Shown here: positions 19,012 through 27,260 of the stretch, piece after piece
Numbering within the stretch: the stretch's first letter is position 1
Layout: the number at the start of each line of letters is the position of its first letter
Assembly: GCF_030817275.1 (NCBI RefSeq)
Contig: NZ_JAUSZD010000002.1
Coordinates: 4,030,001-4,094,000, forward strand
DNA: 64,000 nucleotides
DNA from: Paenibacillus sp. V4I7
GTDB lineage: Bacteria > Bacillota > Bacilli > Paenibacillales > NBRC-103111
Direction of reading: 5' to 3'
Position numbers and translations under genes: made by a program
The notes under the pieces: model-generated
Told to the model about the DNA's origin: nothing
What the model saw: only the letters and a program-made list of their open reading frames with translations
Database searches by the model: none

Positions 19012-19039
19012 AAAACCACCCCCTCGAAAGGTGAGTGGC
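19012..19039 (-). terminator. Probable terminator of the transglutaminase operon
   Basis: Minus-strand hairpin CCACTCACC / GGGGGTGG followed by TTTTCC, 10 bases downstream of the transglutaminase gene stop. The stem has one mismatch and a short T run, so this is moderate evidence. Confidence 0.5.
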
Positions 19040-19048
19040 TTCATTGCC

Positions 19049-21283
19049 CTATTTCATTTGTTCTTTTAATCGAATAATAGATTGACTAACGGTTTGGTAG
19101 TCGACTTCAGTGGAATTCTCCTGACTGTACTTCGCGCGCTCAAACAATTCGAGCACCGTTTCTAACTCTTTTTTCATCCACTTACTTTGGTTCGACCACC
19201 TTGTCGTCGCTTCTCGCATGGTTTCGTACTCATGTCTCGTGTAACCCTTACGACGGCTTAGCCGCAGCAGTTTTTCGAATTCAACGATAATTTTCTGATT
19301 AAAATTAACGGCTTGCCTTTTCTTCCTGCGTGTTAGCCATACTCTCCAGTAGTCGCTTTTCGAGATAAAGAATAAACCAACTGCAACAACTGCGATAGCA
19401 GCTACACCGCTTAATGTCAACCACAACCATGTAAGGCTCGGAGCCTCTTTAGTTTCTTCTGGCAAAGTAACAGGGTCACTTTCCGTTGATAGATCAACGG
19501 GTGGCGGTGTTTGCTCTGGGAACACATTCGGTAGACTGAAGCCTGAGGTCGGTTCAAAGGGTATCCAGCCAAAGCCTTCAAAGTACACTTCAACCCACGA
19601 ATGGGCGTCTGAATTTCTAACTGTATAGGTACCTGCTCCATCCACATCGATTTCAGTACCCAGTTGACTCAAAATACCTAAATCCCTAAATTCCTCAGGG
19701 ATCGGTGAGGTGCCCGATGAATAGCCTTTCACCCAACGAGTTGGAAGCCCAATAGAACGGGTTAATACAGCCATAGACGTTGAGTAATAATCACAATACC
19801 CTTGCTTCACTTCAAATAAGAAGCGGTCTACGAAATCCTTGCTCTTGCCTTTGCTTTCATCTGGGGTATTTGTATACGGATAATTATCCGATAAATACTT
19901 CTCTATTGACTTTGCTTTGTCATAAGGATTCGTCGCTGCCTTGGTAATTTCAACAGCCAGCTGCTTCACACGTCCAGGAAGGTCGGCAGGCACTTGTAGA
20001 TACTCCGCCCATTCCAGTTGATTGGCATAGTCTGATTTGACTTCTCGCAATAACGCTTCTTCCAGAATAGGTTCCTGGGTAACGATTGTATAATCTTTAG
20101 GATAATTATTTCTTCCTGCGTAGCGCAGTTCAGACTGACGCGGAGACCAAATCAGGCGTTGAAACGGGTTCTCACCTTTATTCACTTCCACAATCTTCTG
20201 GATAGCGAATCCCCCGAACAAAACGGGAAATACTTCCTCTCTATCCATAACAACCGTTTGAGTCACTTCTTTGGTTTTCAAAAGTGACAGGTCAAATCGC
20301 GGATCTAGCGGCAGCGGATTACCATTCACACGATTGACTGGCAATTTCCGCTCCACGGGGCTAAACTCCCAGCCTTTTCCATTATATAACGATCTCGTTT
20401 CGCCTCGGAAGTAAGTTCTCTTGCTCGTTTCAACGGTCATAACCGGCGTGTAATCATAACGAAAACCACCGCCAAGCCGGCTGTCATCCCGACTATAACC
20501 GGAAGAAGCATCGGCGTTCGTAGATGACGTGATGCTGACTCCTTTTCCAAGTAGAGGGACAGCTTCACCACGGCTTACTTTCCAGGCTGTATAAGGATCC
20601 GTTAATATCGGATTCACAGTTGGTGCTAGTAGACCAACTAGAAAAGTGACACCGACAATCAATAGAACGGGAACAATGAGGGTTGACGGGTAATCCGTAA
20701 TCGTTTCCCAAATGACCGGAGCCCGCCTCTTCAGTTGACTAAAATGCTGAACCATCAACAGTGAGAATCCGCAAAATATGACCATAGCTACTTGCGGCCA
20801 CAAAAAGATTATACTGAAGGAATCTCGAATAGCAAAAAATAAGATACTGACAAAAATAAGGACAAATACACGCAGTCTTGATTGGACTGACCACATCGCA
20901 AACAAATAAGTAATCCATGCAGTTAAACTAAACCAAATGTACGGCTCCAACTGCCCCGCATTCAGAGCAATCCACTTCACTGCATCCTTCCATGCCGTCA
21001 CATTAACCGCAACAAAATGATAGCTCATACCAATTCCGTGCAGCCATATAATCAAACCAAATTGAATCAAGGAACGCCAGCCGCGATGTAAGTGCGGTAT
21101 GAGGTAAGTAACCGCTACAATTAAGAGGGTTCCCGTCACAAAGGCGACTGTTTCAGGCAACCAAAGTCCATCTTCTTTCATGATCCAAATAACAAATTGA
21201 TAAAGGAAAATCCCCGTAAGAATTGCTGTAACTCGCTTTGACCAATCCGTCAGCAAAATCCTTTTCCAAAGTACGTTAGGCAT
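19049..21283 (-). CDS. Membrane transglutaminase-like protease domain protein
   Basis: Membrane protein of 744 residues: about six N-terminal membrane segments (residues 15-230), a large extracellular part, a transglutaminase-like cysteine domain, one more membrane segment near residue 630 (WLTLSGVAAIAVVAVGLFFI) and a basic cytoplasmic DUF4129-like tail. Cys497 in VKQGYCDYYSTSMA and His/Asp in SDAHSWVEVYFEGFGWIPFEPT form the catalytic triad. The gene overlaps the DUF58 gene upstream. MoxR-DUF58-transglutaminase operons are common in bacteria; the role is thought to be maturation of an envelope protein or complex, but the target is unknown. Confidence 0.93.
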   Translation of the reverse strand: MPNVLWKRILLTDWSKRVTAILTGIFLYQFVIWIMKEDGLWLPETVAFVTGTLLIVAVTYLIPHLHRGWRSLIQFGLIIWLHGIGMSYHFVAVNVTAWKDAVKWIALNAGQLEPYIWFSLTAWITYLFAMWSVQSRLRVFVLIFVSILFFAIRDSFSIIFLWPQVAMVIFCGFSLLMVQHFSQLKRRAPVIWETITDYPSTLIVPVLLIVGVTFLVGLLAPTVNPILTDPYTAWKVSRGEAVPLLGKGVSITSSTNADASSGYSRDDSRLGGGFRYDYTPVMTVETSKRTYFRGETRSLYNGKGWEFSPVERKLPVNRVNGNPLPLDPRFDLSLLKTKEVTQTVVMDREEVFPVLFGGFAIQKIVEVNKGENPFQRLIWSPRQSELRYAGRNNYPKDYTIVTQEPILEEALLREVKSDYANQLEWAEYLQVPADLPGRVKQLAVEITKAATNPYDKAKSIEKYLSDNYPYTNTPDESKGKSKDFVDRFLFEVKQGYCDYYSTSMAVLTRSIGLPTRWVKGYSSGTSPIPEEFRDLGILSQLGTEIDVDGAGTYTVRNSDAHSWVEVYFEGFGWIPFEPTSGFSLPNVFPEQTPPPVDLSTESDPVTLPEETKEAPSLTWLWLTLSGVAAIAVVAVGLFFISKSDYWRVWLTRRKKRQAVNFNQKIIVEFEKLLRLSRRKGYTRHEYETMREATTRWSNQSKWMKKELETVLELFERAKYSQENSTEVDYQTVSQSIIRLKEQMK

Positions 21284-22562
21284 AACGTTTCGCCCCTCCC
21301 AACAGGTTAGGCAAGTCCGTCAACTGACTAACCTCATAACCCATATAACCTTGTGAGCGAATCGCCTTAATCCAATCCTCCTGATGACCTTCAATGTCCG
21401 TCCCTTGCGGTTTGAATACATGGTTGGACTTCGCATGAACCCAGATATGGCATGGATTCATCTGAAGATGTTCCAGGTGATGAATCACTTGTATCATCGC
21501 TGAGCCCTTTTGCGGTGAAATAAGTACAAAGAAGCAGCCTGCTGGCCATTCCCGCGAGCGTTCTTTGATGATTTGGTGAAGTGAGTGATAACCATCTGCT
21601 TCTACCCCGACCAAATGCTGGATGATTTGCTTGTGATGTTTCTGACTTTGCTTCGGTTCAAAATACGTGGATTCCTTCCCAATCGAAAGTAATCCCAGTG
21701 CTAAATCACGACTCGCTCCATATCGAAATAAGGACGCTGCTACAGATACCGCCAGTTCAAATTCGGCAGCGTCCCGGTAGGCCCTGGCATTCCGATCCAA
21801 TAGAATAATCGTCTTGGGAAGGGATTCTCGCTCGAATTCTTTGGATTTCCATGTACCTGTCTTCGCAGTGGCATTCCAATGTATACGTGATAAGCGGTCT
21901 CCATAAATATATTCACGGACACCATTAATTTGCGTCGTTTCACGATGTGCTCGTGTCGTTGTGGAGTGATGCTGCATGCCCTTAAGCATTTGGTGAAATT
22001 GCGCCCATTCCCGAATAGCAACCGTTTGTGGATACACAGTAATCGGCTGCTGAAGCTCTAATCGTCCCTTATGCTGAAAGAAGCCAAAAATATCTTCGGT
22101 TAAGCACTCCGTATCACCAAATCGATAATACCCTCTTCTTAATGGTGGGGTACTGTAAAGTAATTCGCCTCTACGTTTCCAATCCGGAACAATGGAGCCT
22201 TCGAAAATGGTCTCTTCCCCATTCTGTCGAATAAGCTGATCTTTAATCATCATATAAGGAATAGGCCAGTACCCCGGAATCTGCACGCCAATACCAATCT
22301 GCAATGATTGCCCAGCTTCTATTTGAGTTTCTTGACCTACATTCGTAAGCTTGCGGGTACCTTGCGCACGTTTAATTCCACTCCAGTTGCCAGAGAGTAA
22401 ATAAGCAGACAATAACGTGATAATAATAAAAAGCATAGAGGCCAGCTTCCCACCTTGAAACAACAGGAACAATAAACTAGCTGTGAAACAAGAAATAAGA
22501 AGCCATAGAGCTGCCGGAAACCGGGGAAATTCCCCGAATCGTTTGAATACCGGTCGATTCAT
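21276..22562 (-). CDS. DUF58 domain protein (von Willebrand A-like)
   Basis: Membrane-anchored partner of MoxR ATPases. The N-terminus has two hydrophobic helices (about residues 17-56), followed by a beta-rich region and the DUF58 signature REYIYGDRLSRIHWNATAKTG in the middle of the protein, then a VWA-like fold (TIILLDRNARAY). It starts 4 bases after the MoxR gene and overlaps the transglutaminase gene by 8 bases, so the three are one transcription unit. Confidence 0.93.
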   Translation of the reverse strand: MNRPVFKRFGEFPRFPAALWLLISCFTASLLFLLFQGGKLASMLFIIITLLSAYLLSGNWSGIKRAQGTRKLTNVGQETQIEAGQSLQIGIGVQIPGYWPIPYMMIKDQLIRQNGEETIFEGSIVPDWKRRGELLYSTPPLRRGYYRFGDTECLTEDIFGFFQHKGRLELQQPITVYPQTVAIREWAQFHQMLKGMQHHSTTTRAHRETTQINGVREYIYGDRLSRIHWNATAKTGTWKSKEFERESLPKTIILLDRNARAYRDAAEFELAVSVAASLFRYGASRDLALGLLSIGKESTYFEPKQSQKHHKQIIQHLVGVEADGYHSLHQIIKERSREWPAGCFFVLISPQKGSAMIQVIHHLEHLQMNPCHIWVHAKSNHVFKPQGTDIEGHQEDWIKAIRSQGYMGYEVSQLTDLPNLLGGAKRYA

Positions 22563-22566
22563 AGGC

Positions 22567-23526
22567 TCACTTCTCCAATCGAACCGGCACGCGTACTTGC
22601 TCGAAAATCGCGCCGAGAACTGAGGAAACCGTCGCTCCGTCCATACGGGCTTCGGAATGAAGAATCATTCGATGACCAAGAACATAAGGAGCAAGGTATT
22701 TAATATCATCAGGAATCACATAGTCTCTTCCATGGAGGAATGCAAAAGATTTGGAAGCCAAAACTAATGAAAGCGTTGCTCTTGGACTGGCTCCGAGGAA
22801 TACAGCCTGATGTTCCCGCGTTTTTCTAGTAATGGTCACTAAATAATCAGCTACTGCTTCATCCAAGTGGACATGACGGACCTGTTCCTGGATGGCTAGT
22901 ACTTGAGACGTATTCATGATCGCCTGCAGTGCCTCCATCGGATGCACTTTGCTCTGGGATGTAATCATTTGCTTCTCGGCGGCTTCACTCGGATAACCTA
23001 GGCTAAACTTCATCATGAATCGGTCAAGCTGCGCTTCAGGCAAAATATATGTGCCTTCGAAGTCAATCGGGTTCTGGGTCGCCAGCATCATAAATGGTGA
23101 AGGAAGCTCATGTATATCACCATCGACGGTGATGTGTTGTTCTTCCATTGCTTCCAACAAAGCAGACTGTGTTTTGGTTGTTGCCCGGTTAATCTCATCG
23201 ACTAGTAAAATATTCGCCATAATCGGTCCTGAACGGAACAGGAATTTCTCTTCTTTGGGATGATATATAGAAACACCTGTTATATCGGAAGGTAATAAAT
23301 CCGGATTACATTGAATACGGCGAAATTGACCATCTATGGATCGAGCAAGTGCTTTAATCAGCACTGTCTTGCCAGTACCCGGCACATCTTCAAGCAAAAC
23401 ATGCCCACCGGCCAGCATCGCAGTTAGCAACAATTCAATCTCAGAGCTCTTGCCAAGAATGCATGATTCCAAATTCGTTTTCAACCTAGCTAGAGCTTCT
23501 ACATGATGATGGGTGGCAGTTTCCAT
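22567..23526 (-). CDS. MoxR-family AAA+ ATPase
   Basis: Chaperone-like AAA+ ATPase acting with the DUF58 and transglutaminase proteins encoded next to it. The 319 residues have Walker A GTGKT at 50-54 in EDVPGTGKT, Walker B ILLVDEINRA with Asp110 and Glu111, a sensor region MLATQNPIDFEGTY, and a C-terminal lid with GASPRATLSLVLASK. AGGAGG is just upstream of ATG 23526, and beyond it lies an array of hairpin repeats. Confidence 0.96.
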   Translation of the reverse strand: METATHHHVEALARLKTNLESCILGKSSEIELLLTAMLAGGHVLLEDVPGTGKTVLIKALARSIDGQFRRIQCNPDLLPSDITGVSIYHPKEEKFLFRSGPIMANILLVDEINRATTKTQSALLEAMEEQHITVDGDIHELPSPFMMLATQNPIDFEGTYILPEAQLDRFMMKFSLGYPSEAAEKQMITSQSKVHPMEALQAIMNTSQVLAIQEQVRHVHLDEAVADYLVTITRKTREHQAVFLGASPRATLSLVLASKSFAFLHGRDYVIPDDIKYLAPYVLGHRMILHSEARMDGATVSSVLGAIFEQVRVPVRLEK

Positions 23527-23539
23527 GTGTGATCCTCCT

Positions 23540-23648
23540 TAGAGTTTTGCTCAGCAAAACTTGCTTCGATAGCGTTACTGAGTTTTCGTAAGAAAACTTA
23601 CGTCGTAAGCATTCGAGTTTCAGAAAATTTACGACGTAAGCATTAGCT
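23540..23648. repeat. Hairpin repeat, family 2, three degenerate copies before the MoxR gene
   Basis: Unit 1 has arms AGTTTTGCT (23543-23551) and AGCAAAACT (23553-23561), identical to those in the comEA leader. Unit 2 has AGTTTTC (23581-23587) and GAAAACT (23592-23598) and is followed by TACGTCGTAAGCATT. Unit 3 has a decayed stem (GAGTTTCAGAAAATTTA) and repeats ACGACGTAAGCATT. The period is about 36 bases, as in family 1, though the sequence is different. The rest of 23649-23840 shows no gene. Confidence 0.7.
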
Positions 23649-23840
23649 GCATTTTTCTTGGCATATTGCGTTTATGCTGCCATTTAGGGTGAAAATACTT
23701 CCATAAGTCCATATTCCTCAAAAATGATAGGAAAATGAGCGTAAATCTAGTTTACAGTAAAGTTTTTCGTCCGTATACTTGTAAATCCTCTAAATTTATT
23801 TGTTAAATTTAACCATCCACAGCGGTAAACGAGGATAAGC

Positions 23841-23876
23841 AAAAAAAAGAGATCCACAGCATCGTGCTGTGGATCC
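23841..23876 (-). terminator. Terminator of the YjcZ-like gene
   Basis: Minus-strand hairpin GGATCCACAGCA / TGCTGTGGATC followed by eight T. It is 30 bases downstream of the small gene at 23906-24016. Confidence 0.88.
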
Positions 23877-23905
23877 AAATTTAATATATTACCTATTGCG
23901 GCGAA

Positions 23906-24016
23906 TCAGATTGCAAAAGCCATAGTAATAATAACCAAAAGAATAAAGAGAACCAAGACTACAGCCGTACTTGTACCCACACCACCGCTATAACAACCTC
24001 CTGCAGCATAACCCAT
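23906..24016 (-). CDS. YjcZ-family small sporulation membrane protein
   Basis: A 36-residue protein starting MGYAAGGCYSGGVGTS, then a single hydrophobic helix to the end (TAVVLVLFILLVIITMAFAI). This Gly/Tyr/Cys-rich head plus one helix is the YjcZ/YjcZ-like sporulation protein pattern. I chose ATG 24016, with AAAGGAGCG 8 bases upstream, over a longer frame start at 24130 whose N-terminus is unlike the family. It has its own terminator and stands next to the spoVA operon. Confidence 0.85.
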   Translation of the reverse strand: MGYAAGGCYSGGVGTSTAVVLVLFILLVIITMAFAI

Positions 24017-24163
24017 TCTATCTCGCTCCTTTCTGTTATCAGATGGTCTATTGTATTTCAATGGCATTTGAAATGTATGGACAAATATCAGATAGTAAAG
24101 GCCTGTTTTGAGATTAGGATCAATGATCACTGTTTTTTGAATGATGTTAGCGTGATTTAACGA

Positions 24164-24268
24164 AAAAGGGGCTGTCCCAAAAGTAGAAAAAAAGTCTACT
24201 TAAGGGCAGCCCTCTTTTATTGAAGTTTGACAACGTGACTGGAAAAGTCACCCGTCCTGGGACAGCCC
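24164..24268 (-). terminator. Terminator with alternative pairing behind spoVAEb
   Basis: On the minus strand GGGCTGCCCTTAAGTAG (24213-24197) pairs with CTACTTTTGGGACAGCCC and is followed by TTTTT, a good terminator for the spoVA operon. A second arm, GGGCTGTCCC (24268-24259), is a perfect complement of GGGACAGCCC (24178-24169), so two exclusive hairpins share one arm. The perfect 10-base ends also resemble termini of insertion sequences starting GGGCTGTCCCAAAAG; no transposase is present. Confidence 0.65.
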
Positions 24269-24285
24269 ATGTTCAAGCAATCATC

Positions 24286-24636
24286 TTATCCTTTGGGTCT
24301 GACAAATACAGCAGCTATGAAGGAGAAGATGATCGCCGCGGATATCCCAGCGCTGGTCACTTTAAATATACCGGTTATGATCCCTATATAGCCATTCTTA
24401 TGGAGCTCCTCTAACGCACCATGCACAAGTGCGTTGCCGAAGCTGGTAATCGGGACAGTTGCACCCGCACCAGCAAATTCAATGAACGGATCATACAAAT
24501 TACAGCCGTCTGCTATAGCACCCAGCACGACAAGCGTACTCATGGTATGAGCGGGCGTCAACTTACCTACATCCATCAAAAGTTGGCCAAATACACAGAT
24601 GGCTCCACCAATCAGAAAAGCCCAAAAAAAGTTCAT
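24286..24636 (-). CDS. spoVAEB: Stage V sporulation protein AEb
   Basis: Small membrane protein of the SpoVA channel that moves dipicolinic acid into the forespore and out at germination. The 116 residues have three to four hydrophobic segments and the conserved block [24 protein letters not shown]. Its start overlaps the spoVAD stop (ATGA). Length is normal for the short AEb form. Confidence 0.95.
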   Translation of the reverse strand: MNFFWAFLIGGAICVFGQLLMDVGKLTPAHTMSTLVVLGAIADGCNLYDPFIEFAGAGATVPITSFGNALVHGALEELHKNGYIGIITGIFKVTSAGISAAIIFSFIAAVFVRPKG

Positions 24637-25652
24637 GCGTACAACCCTCCAGACTCAATTGAAACAGCATGTGCAATGCAAGGGATGCTTTCCCCTTGTT
24701 GGAAAGAAAGCGGCGAGAGTAGAGCTCCGGTCGCTACGACTAGGATTCGCTTCAATTCGCCACTCTTAATGCGCTTTAGGAGATGACCATAAGTAACGGT
24801 TGCCGAGCAGCCACAACCGCTCCCTCCCGCTTGGACGGTCTGCTTCTCGCGATCATAAATGATCAACCCGCAGTCGTCATAAGTCGTTTGATCAATTGGA
24901 AACTTGTGCTTATCGAATAGTTCGCGCGCAATGTTCACACCCACTGTTGCCAAATCACCGGTGACGATTAGATCGTAATAACTAGGCTCAATATTCAATT
25001 CTCGGAAGTGAGTTTGAATGGTATCTACCGCTGCCGGCGCCATCGCAGCGCCCATATTAAACGGATCCGTGATGCCCATATCAACGATTCGTCCGATTGT
25101 GGCCGAGGTGACGACGGGGCCGTCACCGGTCTTACCAAGCACGGCGACCCCTGCGCCGGTGACTGTGTATTGAGCTGTCGGCGGCTTCTGCGATCCGTAT
25201 TCCGTCGGATAGCGGAACTGCTTCTCCGCTGTGCAGTTATGGCTGCAGGTGCCAGCCATCACGTAGTTGGCGGCCCCCGAGTCCACCAGCTGGGCGGCTA
25301 GCGCGAGCCCTTCCATCGATGTGGAGCAAGCGCCGAATATGCCGAGATACGGTATATTTAGCGTGCGCACAGCAAAGGTATTAGAGATGATCTGATTCAT
25401 CAGATCCCCTCCAACATAGAACTGTATCTGGCCGTCCGTAAGCCCGGCCTTTGCAAGTGCTCGCTGCGCCGCTTCCTCTAGCAGCGCCTTTTCGGCTTTT
25501 TCCCACGTTTTCTGACCAACAGTCAAATCTCCGTGAACGATATCAAAATCTCCACTAATTGGCCCTTGACCTTCATCAGGTCCTACAACCGTCCCCGTAG
25601 ATAGTATCACGGGTCGATTCTCAAAGACCCAGCTCTGATGTCCCTTTAGCAT
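24633..25652 (-). CDS. spoVAD: Stage V sporulation protein AD
   Basis: Soluble subunit of the SpoVA machinery with a thiolase-like fold that binds dipicolinic acid. It starts [31 protein letters not shown], the standard family opening, and contains [18 protein letters not shown] and [15 protein letters not shown] chose ATG 25652 with GGAGG 8 bases upstream, which gives 339 residues, the usual size; the longer frame to 25688 overlaps spoVAC. A central stretch (about 25070-25330) is richer in G+C than its surroundings. Confidence 0.97.
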   Translation of the reverse strand: MLKGHQSWVFENRPVILSTGTVVGPDEGQGPISGDFDIVHGDLTVGQKTWEKAEKALLEEAAQRALAKAGLTDGQIQFYVGGDLMNQIISNTFAVRTLNIPYLGIFGACSTSMEGLALAAQLVDSGAANYVMAGTCSHNCTAEKQFRYPTEYGSQKPPTAQYTVTGAGVAVLGKTGDGPVVTSATIGRIVDMGITDPFNMGAAMAPAAVDTIQTHFRELNIEPSYYDLIVTGDLATVGVNIARELFDKHKFPIDQTTYDDCGLIIYDREKQTVQAGGSGCGCSATVTYGHLLKRIKSGELKRILVVATGALLSPLSFQQGESIPCIAHAVSIESGGLYA

Positions 25653-25656
25653 AAGG

Positions 25657-26131
25657 TCAACCTCCACCCGTAATGATAAGATGTACAATACCTACAAAAA
25701 AGGCAGCGACGGTTCCGAATACAATAACCGAGCCAGCTAACTTGAACATATTACCGCCTACCCCAAGCACTAGTCCTTCCGCTCGGTGCTCAATAGCAGC
25801 TGAGCATAATGAATTTGCAAAACCTGTTACAGGAACGGAGCTTCCCGCCCCAGCCCATTGGGCCATTTTATCGTACACACCGAAGCTCGTCAGTATGACG
25901 GATATGATAATTAACACCGCAACCGTTGGATTCCCAGCCGTTTTTTTCGGTAAAACCAAACCAATTGATGAACATTTGCATGAAGCATTCACCAATTAAA
26001 CAGATTGCCCCTCCAACGAGAAAGGCTCGCATGCAATTTATTAGAACGGGTCTTTTGGGCTCTTGTTTCTTGGCTAGTTTCTGATACTCCTGCTGTGTCA
26101 TTGTTAAGTTTTTCTTCTTGTTGTTGGCCAT
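25657..26131 (-). pseudogene. spoVAC: SpoVAC, frameshifted in this sequence
   Basis: Membrane subunit of the SpoVA dipicolinate channel, here in two overlapping frames. The first frame (from ATG 26131) gives the N-terminus through FINWFGFTEK and then runs out of family sequence; the second gives TAGNPTVAV, AQWAGAGSSVPVTGFANSL and VLGVGGNMFKLAGSVIVFG to the normal C-terminus. The break is at a run of seven A on the coding strand (25947-25941). Removing one A restores GFTEKTAGNPTVAV, which matches the family exactly. The joining frame is +1, so the -1 slip that an A AAAAAC heptamer favours would not repair it. Sequencing error or recent mutation are the likely causes. Confidence 0.93.
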
Positions 26132-26158
26132 GTTTTCCCTCCTGCTTCCTCAAACGCC

Positions 26159-27019
26159 CTAGGCTCTTAGAATCGTATACAGATCTTGAATGACCTTCGT
26201 TAACTGTACCGAACATGCCTCGTACATCTTCTTCGCTTGCGGATGGCTAGTCGTCAATGAAAAAAGTTCAAGGTCTGCCTCACATTTCTTCAAATTGGCT
26301 AATAATACAGGCCTTTCAACTGGTTGAGGCACTTTTAATTTATCATCATAAAGATCAACCGTTAATTCGCCATGCGTGTCTACTTGTGCGAGGAACACAT
26401 TCTCCTTCGTTACTCCTAGCTTATCCAGTTCCGTATGTAGCCATCCTCTTCCTCTACCCGTTACTGCCAAAGGTTCATCTTGAATGACACCATCCATGAT
26501 AACGGATTGAGTCGGTTTCTCAATGTTCAGTTTTATGCCCAAATGCTTTGGTGTCAGAGGTTGGAGTTCACTTTTGAGCAGAACACTTAAATCACCATTA
26601 GCCTCAAGCATAGCAAACTCAACATCTGCCACGCGAAAAACACTTTTGGTGCGCAGCTGCTCCAGCAGCTCATCGCCAGTGTAACGTTCTTTTTTTAAAT
26701 TGTTCTCAAGAATTTTGCCATCTTGAACAACAACAGTTCCTCTACCCTCAAACCAAAGCCGTAACGTCTTGCTTTTGAGCGTCAGAATCTCCAATGTCAA
26801 CGGAATGAGAACCCAAACGAGTATAGCGATGACCCCGTGCCAGAAATTGTAATCCACATCAGTGGAAATTGTCCCAGCCAAGTCACCAATCGTAATTCCA
26901 AGAACATATTCAAAAAAAGTAAGTTGGGAAATTTGTTTTTTGCCAAGAATTCGAGTTAGTACAAACAAAAAGAATAAGGCAAAAAACGATCTGACAACGA
27001 TATTCATCCAATCCGCCAC
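26159..27019 (-). CDS. DUF421 (YetF-like) membrane protein with C-terminal DUF1657-like tail
   Basis: First gene of the spoVAC-AD-AEb operon. Three N-terminal membrane helices (about residues 7-85) are followed by the cytosolic DUF421 domain (GRGTVVVQDGKILENNLKKERYTGDELLEQLR). From about residue 236 the tail reads LANLKKCEADLELFSL then AKKMYEA, which resembles the separate DUF1657 protein at 29318-29524 (LASLKSAQASLETFAL then AKQLYEA). DUF421 and DUF1657 genes occur together with spoVAC-AD-AEb in the mobile spoVA2 operon of Bacillus that raises spore heat resistance; the fused form here is inferred from this similarity. Start is GTG 27019 with GGAGGG upstream; ATG within codon 5 is a weaker choice. 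Confidence 0.85.
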   Translation of the reverse strand: MADWMNIVVRSFFALFFLFVLTRILGKKQISQLTFFEYVLGITIGDLAGTISTDVDYNFWHGVIAILVWVLIPLTLEILTLKSKTLRLWFEGRGTVVVQDGKILENNLKKERYTGDELLEQLRTKSVFRVADVEFAMLEANGDLSVLLKSELQPLTPKHLGIKLNIEKPTQSVIMDGVIQDEPLAVTGRGRGWLHTELDKLGVTKENVFLAQVDTHGELTVDLYDDKLKVPQPVERPVLLANLKKCEADLELFSLTTSHPQAKKMYEACSVQLTKVIQDLYTILRA

Positions 27020-27147
27020 AAGCTTTCCCTCCTTCTCCTAAAGCTCGAAACAACATCATTATGCACTATTTAGGCAGCAAGTATGATCAATTTGAGTTGG
27101 ATTTAAATGTTAACGTAGCAAGTGAAAAAATATGCTTGCAAGTTTAA

Positions 27148-27163
27148 ATTTACACGAGTAAAA
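27148..27163. promoter_or_regulatory. LacI-type operator 1 upstream of the PhyH gene
   Basis: ATTTACACGAGTAAAA, a near-palindrome with a central CG, 15 of 16 bases identical to the second site at 27226-27241. Centres are 78 bases apart. Confidence 0.7.
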
Positions 27164-27181
27164 TACATTTTATAACAAATG

Positions 27182-27206
27182 AATAAAGAGTAAAATGCTC
27201 TTTATT
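27182..27206. promoter_or_regulatory. Perfect inverted repeat between the two operators
   Basis: AATAAAGAG and CTCTTTATT separated by 7 bases. It lies midway between the two LacI-type sites. It may be a hairpin or another binding site; it has no T run that would make it a terminator. Confidence 0.55.
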
Positions 27207-27225
27207 CCATTTTATCTTCAATTTA

Positions 27226-27241
27226 TTTTACACGAGTAAAA
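27226..27241. promoter_or_regulatory. LacI-type operator 2 directly before the PhyH gene
   Basis: TTTTACACGAGTAAAA, palindromic arms TTTTAC and GTAAAA around a central CG, the form typical of LacI-family operators. It ends 19 bases before the chosen start and just before the ribosome site, a place where repressor binding would block transcription. Confidence 0.72.
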
Positions 27242-27260
27242 TACAAGGAGGACGATGAGA

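Noticed and set aside
25940..25948. Programmed -1 frameshift in spoVAC at A AAAAAC
   Set aside because: The second half lies in the +1 frame, so a -1 slip would give the wrong product.
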